Shown piece after piece: positions 25,242 to 31,274 of a stretch of 38,739 nt of DNA (position 1 is the first letter of the stretch; every line of letters starts with the position of its first letter). The DNA is from a virus: positions 1 through 38,739 of IMG/VR virus record IMGVR_UViG_3300025312_000012; one strand, 5' to 3'. The position numbers and the translations under genes are program-made. The notes beneath the pieces were generated by a model that made no database searches, was not told the DNA's origin, and was given only the letters and a program-made list of their open reading frames with translations.

Positions 25242-25485
25242 ACTTAAAAAGCCGACTGATAATTTCTAATATGGGTTCTAAATCAAAAAGATATTTTTTC
25301 TCGTATCTTATCGTTGCTGTTAGCGGAGCAAGTTCATTCATCAGCTTCTCTCTCAATTCATTTCGGTCTGCTTTTATAAATTGCCTCATACCATTTTTAA
25401 TTGTTTGCTTTAATTCATCGGGCGGGGCATTAACCATATATTCAGCGTAATCTTCTATCGCCTGTTCTAAACTTTTCTTATTCAT
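25234..25485 (-). CDS. Hypothetical helical early protein
   Basis: An 83-residue protein from ATG 25485, which sits just after GGAAGGAG and forms ATGA with the upstream stop. It is all-helical by appearance (MNKKSLEQAIEDYAEYMV, then RNELREKLMNELAPL), and it ends by overlapping the next gene. No metal motif. A partner or regulator within the coupled series is likely; no family recognised. Confidence 0.7.
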   Translation of the reverse strand: MNKKSLEQAIEDYAEYMVNAPPDELKQTIKNGMRQFIKADRNELREKLMNELAPLTATIRYEKKYLFDLEPILEIISRLFKCE

Positions 25486-25802
25486 AACTCCTTCCTCCTC
25501 AATAAACATTCATCTTTATAAATCAAATCTCCGCCCCATCTGCCTTTCACAAAGGTTTCACACCAGTAAGCATTACATCTTATACACCATTCCTCTTCAG
25601 GTTCATAATAATCACCACAATAAGTTTTGATTTTACAACCAACCAAGACACATATAAACCTGCGACAATGGCGTTCTACATCACAAATGGAATCTAATAT
25701 CATCATAAATGGTAATGGCTCTGATACTTTTGATATGTCTTTTTTATGATTTCTGGAAAATCTATCCCACCAAAAATCTGCTATGTCATAAAAAGTTATC
25801 AT
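25482..25802 (-). CDS. Cys-rich hypothetical protein
   Basis: A 106-residue protein starting and ending in ATGA overlaps. It has an aromatic N-terminus (ITFYDIADFWWDRFSRN), a cluster of Cys with His in the middle (CDVERHCRRFICVLVGCK), then CIRCNAYWC, so at least one zinc site is likely. The C-terminus is basic. Coupled with its neighbours on both sides. Function unknown. Confidence 0.7.
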   Translation of the reverse strand: MITFYDIADFWWDRFSRNHKKDISKVSEPLPFMMILDSICDVERHCRRFICVLVGCKIKTYCGDYYEPEEEWCIRCNAYWCETFVKGRWGGDLIYKDECLLRRKEL

Positions 25803-26101
25803 AACTCCTCCTCTTCTTCACTAATTAAATCATCTTTTTGTTTTAAGACCCAAGCTAATGCTGTGTCGTGTCCCTTGCCTTCGTCATCCATTGCAGGTTC
25901 ATCATATCTATTGAATTCGGCAGTTATAGTTGCAGTTTCGGACTGATTCAAACACCACTTGAGCCATCTAATTTGACTATCCATTATACGCCAATTATTA
26001 GCTCCAGTAAGCATATCGTATTGCCTAACGATTTTTCTTTCTTTTCTAATTTCGTCAGTCATTTTTTCTATTTGCTTTTTAGTTCGCATAAGATTTTTCA
26101 T
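25799..26101 (-). CDS. Hypothetical charged protein
   Basis: A 100-residue protein with ATGA overlaps on both sides. The N-terminal half is a basic helix (RTKKQIEKMTDEIRKERKIV); the C-terminal half is acidic and ends in a run of Glu. No Cys pair or membrane segment of note. The amphipathic helices suggest a small partner-binding protein. Family not recognised. Confidence 0.7.
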   Translation of the reverse strand: MKNLMRTKKQIEKMTDEIRKERKIVRQYDMLTGANNWRIMDSQIRWLKWCLNQSETATITAEFNRYDEPAMDDEGKGHDTALAWVLKQKDDLISEEEEEL

Positions 26102-26517
26102 AACTCCTCACTTTCTTTAATACCATATTTAGTTTTTAATTCGATAATCTTTAATTCTAAAGTGCAACCCTTTTTATCGGTATTCCAAATTTCCTTTAAC
26201 ACTTCCTTAACCGCATTGGTAAGTTCAGAAACTTCAACATATCTTTTTAGGCAAACTCTGCAAACCATTTTATTGCCCACCATTGTAAAATCATACCAAT
26301 TAGTTTGGCAACATAACCCCTTTTTTAATTCCTCCAAACTTTTCTCCTGCTCTATCGGCTCTAAACGAGTTCTCGTTTCCTTTAATAACTTTATGGCGGA
26401 CTCGATTTGAAAAATTTGCGATTCACATACAAGACAACAATACCATTTACCTTTGCAAGCAGGGCATTCTCCCTTTAATTCATTTTGTAACACCTCAATC
26501 ACATAGTCATATTTCAT
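26098..26517 (-). CDS. Cys-pair protein with an ESAIKLL helix
   Basis: A 139-residue protein with AAGGAGA ahead of ATG. The N-terminal 35 residues contain CPAC, CCLVC; a later CRVC lies near residue 86, so two metal sites are possible. The helix QIFQIESAIKLLKETRTR resembles QIPEIENAIKLLRQAEKG in the Imm-5-like protein nearby, suggesting these genes share an exchanged segment. It ends in ATGA overlap with the next gene. Function unknown. Confidence 0.7.
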   Translation of the reverse strand: MKYDYVIEVLQNELKGECPACKGKWYCCLVCESQIFQIESAIKLLKETRTRLEPIEQEKSLEELKKGLCCQTNWYDFTMVGNKMVCRVCLKRYVEVSELTNAVKEVLKEIWNTDKKGCTLELKIIELKTKYGIKESEEL

Positions 26518-26529
26518 ATACTCTCCTTA

Positions 26530-26715
26530 CTAAAATTTTCCTAATTGTCCATCTTGCTCTGGCAAGTCCTCTAAGTCGTGCCTGCCTAATCGTTCGGTAT
26601 CAAATTGTCTATAACTACCATTCTCTTTTACATCTGTAATTTCACCAAGCACACCACTTTCTCTCACGCACAATATACATCTACCCAAACTTCCGTGCTT
26701 ACATTGCTCAACCAT
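26530..26715 (-). CDS. Small CxxC early protein
   Basis: A 61-residue protein with AAAGGAGAG before ATG. It opens MVEQCKHGSLGRCILC, with three close Cys plus His that could bind one zinc, then becomes acidic and polar (ERLGRHDLEDLPEQDGQLG). The leader AAAGGAGAGTGTA is almost the same as in front of the Imm-5-like gene 0.7 kb upstream. Probably a regulator or anti-host factor; family not recognised. Confidence 0.68.
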   Translation of the reverse strand: MVEQCKHGSLGRCILCVRESGVLGEITDVKENGSYRQFDTERLGRHDLEDLPEQDGQLGKF

Positions 26716-26730
26716 ATATACACTCTCCTT

Positions 26731-27417
26731 TCAAATTTTGGGTTCTGGAAATCTCAAGTTCTTACGGATTATCTTACACATAGTTTTATGGGTTTTTAAT
26801 TTTACCGCATTCGCCGCATTCGCCGTATACGCCGCATACGCCGCCGCATTCACCGCATACGCCGCCGCATTCGCCGCATACGTCGCCGCATACGCCGCCG
26901 CATTCACCGCATACGCCGCCGCATTCACCGCATTCACCGCATACGCCGCCGCATACGCCGCTTCCCTTACTACTTCGATAGTCGCATCGTTTCTCGTCCA
27001 CATTTCGGCGGCTTCAATCGCTTTTAAAGGTCGAAGTTCATTTTTAGGAATATATTTCAAAGATAATCTCGCACATTGGCAAGCAGTCCACACAATCTGT
27101 TTTTTCGTATTCCACTTTTTTTTATCAACCATTTTACCCGCAAGCCATAAAAGCCAATCGGCTCTCTCGCAATTTTTAAGAGCTGTTTTCCAATTCTTTT
27201 GCGTCTTAATCCAAACAACAGCTTCATTGCAAGCACCGACCGATTCTAAAAACTTAACTACATTTTCCATATTCTCTCCTTTCTTTTTCTTAATATCGTA
27301 AATTATACCCACTTGTCCCTTTTCCGCCTGCCTTAATAACTTTATGGCATTCTCGATTTCTGGAATTTGCTTTTTATAAATATCGGGGTGTTCGAGTTTA
27401 TTGTCTGGAACGCTCAT
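26731..27417 (-). CDS. Imm-5-like immunity-family protein with alanine-rich repeat
   Basis: A 228-residue protein. From Met50 (27270, with its own AAAGGAGA site) it reads MENVVKFLESVGACNEAVVW, then NCERADWLLWLAGKMV and RPLKAIEAAEMWTR, the pattern of proteins annotated as Imm-5-like immunity proteins. Residues about 155-205 are a repeat of the AAAYAVN type, and the last 25 residues are a basic helix. The first 49 residues look like a separate small module whose helix is shared with the Cys-pair gene at 26098-26517, so two starts or a fusion are possible. It may neutralise a host toxin, but this is not shown in phages. Confidence 0.65.
   Translation of the reverse strand: MSVPDNKLEHPDIYKKQIPEIENAIKLLRQAEKGQVGIIYDIKKKKGENMENVVKFLESVGACNEAVVWIKTQKNWKTALKNCERADWLLWLAGKMVDKKKWNTKKQIVWTACQCARLSLKYIPKNELRPLKAIEAAEMWTRNDATIEVVREAAYAAAYAVNAVNAAAYAVNAAAYAATYAANAAAYAVNAAAYAAYTANAANAVKLKTHKTMCKIIRKNLRFPEPKI
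26806..26960. repeat. GC-rich tandem repeat coding for the Ala-Tyr-Asn stretch
   Basis: About 155 bp of near-repeats of units such as GCGGCGTATGCG and GTGAATGCG, within an AT-leaning genome. The repeat period matches 21 bases (seven codons) in several places, so copies can be gained or lost without changing frame. All frames on both strands are open here, which makes spurious genes. The 3' end of the repeat (low coordinates) is more irregular. Confidence 0.85.
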
Positions 27418-27437
27418 TACACTCTCCTTTCTAATAA

Positions 27438-28025
27438 TTACTCTCCCCGTAGGTTTGCAGGCTTAACTTTAATCCAGTGACTAACTTCCGGGCAGTCAAA
27501 ATATCCTATTCTGTAAGGAGCATTGGCTTTCTTTATCACTATGCCTTCGCCGCCGTTAGCGATAATCATCTTATAATAGTCCAGCTTGTTGGACCAAACT
27601 CTTTCGGGCATAGTGATATGTTTTGTAATAGGCAGGGTTGCTTCCAATATGCCTCGCCTTTCGGTTTCGGTATTATCCAAAAGTAGCTTGCCTGTCTTTT
27701 TGATTATACTGAATGCGTAAAACACTTCCTTCACCTCATACTTTCGCCACTTCAAAAGTTCTCCGTCAATTATTGTATCGCAGGGAAGATACATTTCAAG
27801 TTCTTTTCGCAAGTTAGGTAAGGCGTGTGTTATGATGCTATGGTGGCGTGTCCATAATTCTACCTTGCCATTTTTATCCGTATGCACCATACACCTCCAG
27901 CCGTCTCGCTTGGCTTCCGCCCACCAGTCAGCATCGTTGTTTAATCTTTCAGCTATACGACTGGCGGGCGAGGCATAGAGGGGCTTCTGTGGATAAAGAT
28001 AGTCCTTATTACTAATTCTAATCAT
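27438..28025 (-). CDS. Compact ATP-dependent DNA ligase
   Basis: Seals nicks in DNA using ATP. Motifs are visible over 195 residues: the AMP-accepting lysine in EAKRDGWR (Lys39), TIIDGEL (motif III, residues 84-90), FYAFS (near 102), GGEGIVIKK (motif IV, 158-166) and SHWIKVKP (motif V, 182-189). The protein ends almost immediately after motif V, so the usual C-terminal OB domain is missing, making this one of the shorter ligases. Activity may rely on a partner for DNA clamping. The start overlaps the previous gene's stop (ATGATTAG). Confidence 0.85.
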   Translation of the reverse strand: MIRISNKDYLYPQKPLYASPASRIAERLNNDADWWAEAKRDGWRCMVHTDKNGKVELWTRHHSIITHALPNLRKELEMYLPCDTIIDGELLKWRKYEVKEVFYAFSIIKKTGKLLLDNTETERRGILEATLPITKHITMPERVWSNKLDYYKMIIANGGEGIVIKKANAPYRIGYFDCPEVSHWIKVKPANLRGE

Positions 28026-28218
28026 TTCCGAAAATCTCCCGAATAAAAGTATCTGTTAGTTTAGGAATATCACTGGCGTTATCAAACCTCCCTGCTCCGT
28101 GATAGAGTTCTAAAAGCAAATCCGGCAATACTCTTTTCGCTTTCTCGAAATAGTATTGTCTCGTCAATTGCCTTGCGTTTGCGTCCACCATAAAAATACT
28201 CTCAACTATTTCTCTCAT
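28018..28218 (-). CDS. Small hypothetical protein before the ligase
   Basis: A 66-residue protein from ATG 28218, with AGGAGA six to eight bases upstream; longer starts would overlap the previous gene. It is helical, beginning MREIVESIFMVDANARQL, and its stop overlaps the ligase start by 8 bp, so the two are probably translated together. It might be an accessory factor for the ligase. No family is recognised. Confidence 0.7.
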   Translation of the reverse strand: MREIVESIFMVDANARQLTRQYYFEKAKRVLPDLLLELYHGAGRFDNASDIPKLTDTFIREIFGND

Positions 28219-28228
28219 ATATATTCTC

Positions 28229-28630
28229 CTAAAATAAACTGCCTTCTTTAATTTCATCTCGCCTCGCTTCTGCTTTCTCGTTGCGTTTCTCGTCACACTT
28301 TGAGCAAAAACACTCGTGGTCTGGAGCATAACATTTTTCCTCGTTGTTATGTAGCCATTCAAAAAATCCGTTTAGAAAACTACTACCCCGCTTCCGCTTC
28401 TGTGCTAATTCCTCTCTGCCCTTCGCCAGTAAATTTTCTGCCCATTGCTCTAATTTCTTGCTGAAATGCCAGTCCTTGTCCTGTGTTGCTTGGTATGCCT
28501 GCTCATCTATACACTCGCCTTGACATACATTACACCACTTTTCGTCCTCTGGTAAGTCAAGCTGAAAGTGTTCCGTGCAACCCTGACAATTACAATCGGC
28601 ACTATGCCATTCAGTCCCGTTATATACCAT
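28229..28630 (-). CDS. Cysteine-rich protein
   Basis: A 133-residue protein from ATG 28630, ten bases after GGAGG; a GTG at 28642 is too close to that site. It contains several Cys pairs and groups: CNCQGC, CNVCQGEC, and CFCSKC towards the C-terminus, with His and charged helical linkers between. At least two zinc sites are likely, giving a possible nucleic acid or protein binding role. No family recognised. Confidence 0.72.
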   Translation of the reverse strand: MVYNGTEWHSADCNCQGCTEHFQLDLPEDEKWCNVCQGECIDEQAYQATQDKDWHFSKKLEQWAENLLAKGREELAQKRKRGSSFLNGFFEWLHNNEEKCYAPDHECFCSKCDEKRNEKAEARRDEIKEGSLF

Positions 28631-28673
28631 ACTATATCTCACCTCCTTTCGTATTTACTTTCCACTTCGTCTA

Positions 28674-28931
28674 TTAAAGCACCTCTTGAGTTTTTATTGC
28701 TTGTTTTATTCTATTGTAAAGTGGTCGCTCACTGGTCATTGTGTTTAATTCTATAACCCTGAAGAGATAAGCTCTATATTGTCGTAATTCGTGCAAATCG
28801 TATTTTATATTCTCCGGCACGCTGCAATTTAACCCTGTTTGCTGTTGGAGTCGTCTTAATTGCCGGTTTATACGAAGCCGTTTAATAGCTCGTTGTCTTT
28901 CAATTTCTATTTCTCCAATTTCTTTTTTCAT
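28674..28931 (-). CDS. Hypothetical basic helical protein
   Basis: An 85-residue protein with GGAGG seven bases before ATG. It is rich in Arg, Leu and Gln (RAIKRLRINRQLRRLQQQTG) with helical character and a net positive charge, so DNA or RNA contact is possible. One Cys only, no metal site. Family not recognised. Confidence 0.7.
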   Translation of the reverse strand: MKKEIGEIEIERQRAIKRLRINRQLRRLQQQTGLNCSVPENIKYDLHELRQYRAYLFRVIELNTMTSERPLYNRIKQAIKTQEVL

Positions 28932-28961
28932 ACCCTACCTCCAAAAATATTAGCCGTTAAA

Positions 28962-29195
28962 TTATCTTGAATAAACTTTGTTTTTCAAAATTCTCGCAAT
29001 TCGTTCGATCGCTCCGTGCCATCTTTTGCCCTTTGAAAATTTCATTTGAGCCATACAAAAATCTATGGAGTTAATAATTGATAAGGTCTGTATTTTTTCT
29101 ATTGCAACAAAAAAATTAGATAAGTGGGTTAAATGGGCGCCGCACAAATTCCGCACTACCCTGCCTTGCAATTTTGCATATAAATTTACCTTCAT
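28962..29195 (-). CDS. Hypothetical early protein
   Basis: A 77-residue protein if started at ATG 29195, after AAAGGGG; ATG 29225 gives ten more residues and is also possible. It is basic (LQGRVVRNLCGAHLTHLSNF, later KGKRWHGAIERIARIL) with scattered Cys and His but no clear zinc pattern. An unusual two-codon frame with a strong ribosome site lies about 80 bases upstream. Family not recognised. Confidence 0.6.
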   Translation of the reverse strand: MKVNLYAKLQGRVVRNLCGAHLTHLSNFFVAIEKIQTLSIINSIDFCMAQMKFSKGKRWHGAIERIARILKNKVYSR

Positions 29196-29315
29196 ACCTA
29201 CCCCTTTCTGCATTTCTGCAACCATAAAATAAACTTTTTACCCCTTTATATGTAATAGTAGATTGCTTGCTCGCTAACCCATAAAAAAACCCTCCAAAAA
29301 TTAGTTATTGCAAAA

Positions 29316-29591
29316 TTACCTCTTATACCCCTCATCTTCCTTAACGGCGTTAACTACTCGAAGAGCAAGCTCGAAAGCTAAAGCCAAATTCATAACTTTA
29401 TCTTTGCCTATTCCTTTGATTGCATAAAACTTTTCAAATGGTTGGTCGCACATACCTTTGAATGAGCCAAACTTGTCAAATACTTTTTGCGAAATCTCAT
29501 CATTTAGGCACATAATACCCGAAAGTAATTGCTCATCCGTTAAAGTATCCGGACCCAGTTCCCTTGCCTTGCCTCTATTTGTATTCCACAT
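29316..29591 (-). CDS. RadC N-terminal-type helix-hairpin-helix protein
   Basis: A 91-residue protein from ATG 29591, with GGAGG five bases upstream. It matches the N-terminal domain of RadC-type proteins: DTLTDEQLLSGIMCLNDE, then a helix-hairpin-helix core IKGIGKDKVMNLALAFELAL. The MPN/JAB metalloprotease domain that normally follows is absent, so only the DNA-binding part remains. A role in binding branched or damaged DNA within the phage recombination set is inferred. Confidence 0.75.
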   Translation of the reverse strand: MWNTNRGKARELGPDTLTDEQLLSGIMCLNDEISQKVFDKFGSFKGMCDQPFEKFYAIKGIGKDKVMNLALAFELALRVVNAVKEDEGYKR

Positions 29592-29616
29592 AAAAACCTC
29601 CAATTCTAAAACACCA

Positions 29617-29937
29617 CTAAAATAAATCACCATTATCGACAGAGGACGGAGCAGGTTTAGCGACCATCTGCCCCGCCTCCGTCCCGTTCACATTTTCAGA
29701 AGCGACTCCCAAAGAATTTTCTCTCTCTTTTCTAACACAAACCCCGCCGCAATAATTCTCTTTATCATTAAGAGCGTAGAATTCCTTGCTACAAACTACG
29801 CAGGGTTTTAGCCCCCGTGAGGTTTTTACTCTTGGGGGGCTATTCACGGGTGTGGCCTTTAACTCTGAATTTTTATGTATACAATTCTTACAATCGCATT
29901 TAACTAACTTGCCATCCTGTTCATATACTATTCCCAT
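29617..29937 (-). CDS. Zinc-finger-like protein
   Basis: A 106-residue protein with AGAGGTGA before ATG; its ATG overlaps the stop of a 25-residue frame (TAATG). The N-terminal half contains CDCKNC and then CVVC followed by NYCGGVC, enough for two metal sites. The C-terminal third is disordered and acidic. Located directly downstream of the DnaX-like gene, so it may contact the replisome. Its stop is 26 bp from the RadC-type start. Confidence 0.7.
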   Translation of the reverse strand: MGIVYEQDGKLVKCDCKNCIHKNSELKATPVNSPPRVKTSRGLKPCVVCSKEFYALNDKENYCGGVCVRKERENSLGVASENVNGTEAGQMVAKPAPSSVDNGDLF

Positions 29938-30014
29938 TATTTCACCTCTAAACTTTTAATGTAATCCCAATAGACCACATATAATTTGTTTTCCGCTGAA
30001 TTTTTTTTACTCAT
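29937..30014 (-). CDS. 25-residue peptide between DnaX-like and zinc-finger-like genes
   Basis: ATG 30014 has GAGGTGA nearby and its TAA overlaps the next ATG. It encodes 25 residues starting MSKKNSAENKLYVVYW, basic at the start, aromatic in the middle. The context (clean ribosome site, one-base overlap) argues that it is translated. Function is unknown, and the small size makes family assignment impossible. Confidence 0.55.
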   Translation of the reverse strand: MSKKNSAENKLYVVYWDYIKSLEVK

Positions 30015-30026
30015 TTTATCACCTCA

Positions 30027-30425
30027 TTAAATTCTGTCCGCTACCATAGATAACCATTCACCCATCCTCGCCAATTCGTCTGCGTGGCACTCATCAATTA
30101 TAAATATACGATACTTGCCAAAAAGATTCGAAAGCCCGCACTCATTTTTGATTTCTACTATATTGTCCTTGCCAGAATAACTTGCCCCGTCTATTTCACA
30201 AGACGGACACACACCGCAAATAGCAGGCGAGTTTACGCAGTTAAGAGCAGACGCAAACAACCTTGCCAAAGTCGTCTTGCCGGTCCCCGTAGCTCCACTA
30301 AATAGATAACTACTATATATCTCCCCGGTCCCCAAACTTGCTTTAACAAACTCCACCGCTTCCAAATTGCCATAGCACTTGTCTAACCTTGCAGGTCGAT
30401 ATCGATTATGTAATCCATTAGCCAT
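30027..30425 (-). CDS. Truncated DnaX-like clamp-loader ATPase
   Basis: Only 132 residues, compared with over 350 for the conserved DnaX core. It opens NRYRPARLDKCYGN, then SYLFSGATGTGKTT (Walker A, residues 44-51), the four-Cys zinc module (Cys63, 70, 73, 76) and FIIDECHA (Walker B, Asp111-Glu112). It stops about 18 residues after Walker B, before sensor 1, the SRC finger, the lid and the collar. No downstream frame restores the rest, so this is not a simple frameshift. A stand-alone adaptor that joins or disrupts the host clamp loader is a plausible but untested inference. First gene of the leftward operon, with GGAGGTGA before ATG. Confidence 0.8.
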   Translation of the reverse strand: MANGLHNRYRPARLDKCYGNLEAVEFVKASLGTGEIYSSYLFSGATGTGKTTLARLFASALNCVNSPAICGVCPSCEIDGASYSGKDNIVEIKNECGLSNLFGKYRIFIIDECHADELARMGEWLSMVADRI

Positions 30426-30518
30426 ATATCACCTCCATACACTACCAAATATATAAGCAAATCATATGCCATACCAAAACCGCTCAATTTCGCTAATTTC
30501 AGCGTTTTGCCCCGCCCC

Positions 30519-30642
30519 ACTGTGTCAATTTCCCCAAACACTGCGTAATTCCCCCCAATACATACTTCCTGCGTAAATTCACTCACTTTTTTTGGACATA
30601 AGAAAATATGCCTGCGTAAAATTACTCACCACTGCGTCAAAT
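30519..30642. repeat. Iteron-like array, five copies of a CTGCGTAAATT-type motif
   Basis: Five direct copies on the + strand start near 30520, 30541, 30569, 30612 and 30632 with variants CTGTGTCAATT, CTGCGTAATT, CTGCGTAAATT, CTGCGTAAAATT and CTGCGTCAAAT. Two subtypes are visible: copies 1, 2 and 5 are preceded by CA and followed by a run of C, while copies 3 and 4 are followed by ACTCAC. Spacing is about 20-21 bp within pairs. They could be binding sites for a replication initiator or for a regulator of the leftward operon; -35-like TTGACA/TTGACG on the minus strand fall inside copies 1 and 5. Confidence 0.7.
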
Positions 30643-30683
30643 GCCCCAGATGACGGGAACGAGATGCTTCGTATGTCCTGAAA

Positions 30684-30794
30684 ATGAAACTCTACCTGCA
30701 ACTAACTGAAACTCAATCTCTACTTTCGAAGCAAAATATATCAGAGGAATCCCAGACGGAAGAAACCGAACCCCCTTTTGAGAGAGTATATTAG
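30684..30794 (+). CDS. Possible 36-residue protein in the control region
   Basis: An ATG-started frame of 36 residues on the rightward strand, beginning MKLYLQLTETQSLLSKQN and ending polar and acidic. The composition looks protein-like, but there is no ribosome binding site and no neighbouring overlap. It may be a real small early rightward gene, or chance. Listed because it fills part of a long gap without a better-supported gene. Confidence 0.27.
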   Translation: MKLYLQLTETQSLLSKQNISEESQTEETEPPFERVY

Positions 30795-30829
30795 AGCAAG
30801 GGGTGCATACCAGCGTGTATATTTCAGTA

Positions 30830-30916
30830 ATGGCTATTGGGCCTGTATTAAATTTCTTGAAAAGAAATAGATTTACTACTCCTACGGAGGGTAAGGAATT
30901 ACGATATAATGGATAG
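30830..30916 (+). CDS. Possible 28-residue protein in the control region
   Basis: An ATG-started frame of 28 residues, MAIGPVLNFLKRNRFTTPTE then GKELRYNG, on the rightward strand. It has protein-like composition but no ribosome binding site, and it ends inside the first AATGGATA repeat. Could be a small gene or chance; confidence is low. Confidence 0.25.
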   Translation: MAIGPVLNFLKRNRFTTPTEGKELRYNG

Positions 30917-31274
30917 TAAGATAGCGATATCCATTTTATATCTTATTATTAGGAAAAGGTTAAGTATCTACTATATAGATAGATATGTATATAATATATA
31001 TAATAATAAATAATAAGATGAGATATAGCAAGGTAGTGGTGCATCATCAAAACAATATATAATATATAGTATATTGGAGTATAATATATATATACGTAAA
31101 ACGATGTGCAGTATATAGTAATATGGGGGCAAAATTTTAATAATGGATAAATATACACAGGGAAATCATCTTAATATCTTATTATTGGTTGCAAGGCGAC
31201 GTAAGGTGCTATATAACAAATAGTTGATGTTTTCTAATAATGGATAATAAACTGGATATAGGTATCTTATTATT
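30908..31274. repeat. AT-rich repeats AATGGATA and ATCTTATTATT
   Basis: AATGGATA occurs at 30908, 31142 and 31239, each followed 24-33 bases later by TATCTTATTATT (starts 30939, 31175, 31263). One inverted copy, AATAATAAGAT, lies at 31009-31019. At the first copy AATGGATA and TATCCATT (30928-30935) form an 8-bp inverted repeat. The stretch 30961-31120 is made almost only of A and T. This could be a DNA-unwinding element plus initiator or regulator sites. Confidence 0.65.

Noticed and set aside
26806-26960. CRISPR array
   Set aside because: Repeat units are contiguous, short and protein-coding with no unique spacers; the AT-rich repeats near 31 kb also lack regular spacers.
26738-27301. A 187-codon frame on the + strand opposite the Imm-5-like gene
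   Set aside because: It is open because the GC-rich repeat lacks stops in all frames. The minus-strand frame has two ribosome sites and family-like motifs.
30523-30528. TTGACA as a -35 element of a leftward promoter
   Set aside because: No acceptable -10 element occurs 16-18 bases downstream on that strand; the hexamer is part of the repeated iteron-like motif.
30383-30586. A 67-codon GTG-started frame upstream of and overlapping the DnaX-like gene
   Set aside because: It runs through the iteron repeats, has no good ribosome site and overlaps the DnaX-like start by over 40 bases, while the GGAGGTGA inside it clearly serves the DnaX-like ATG.
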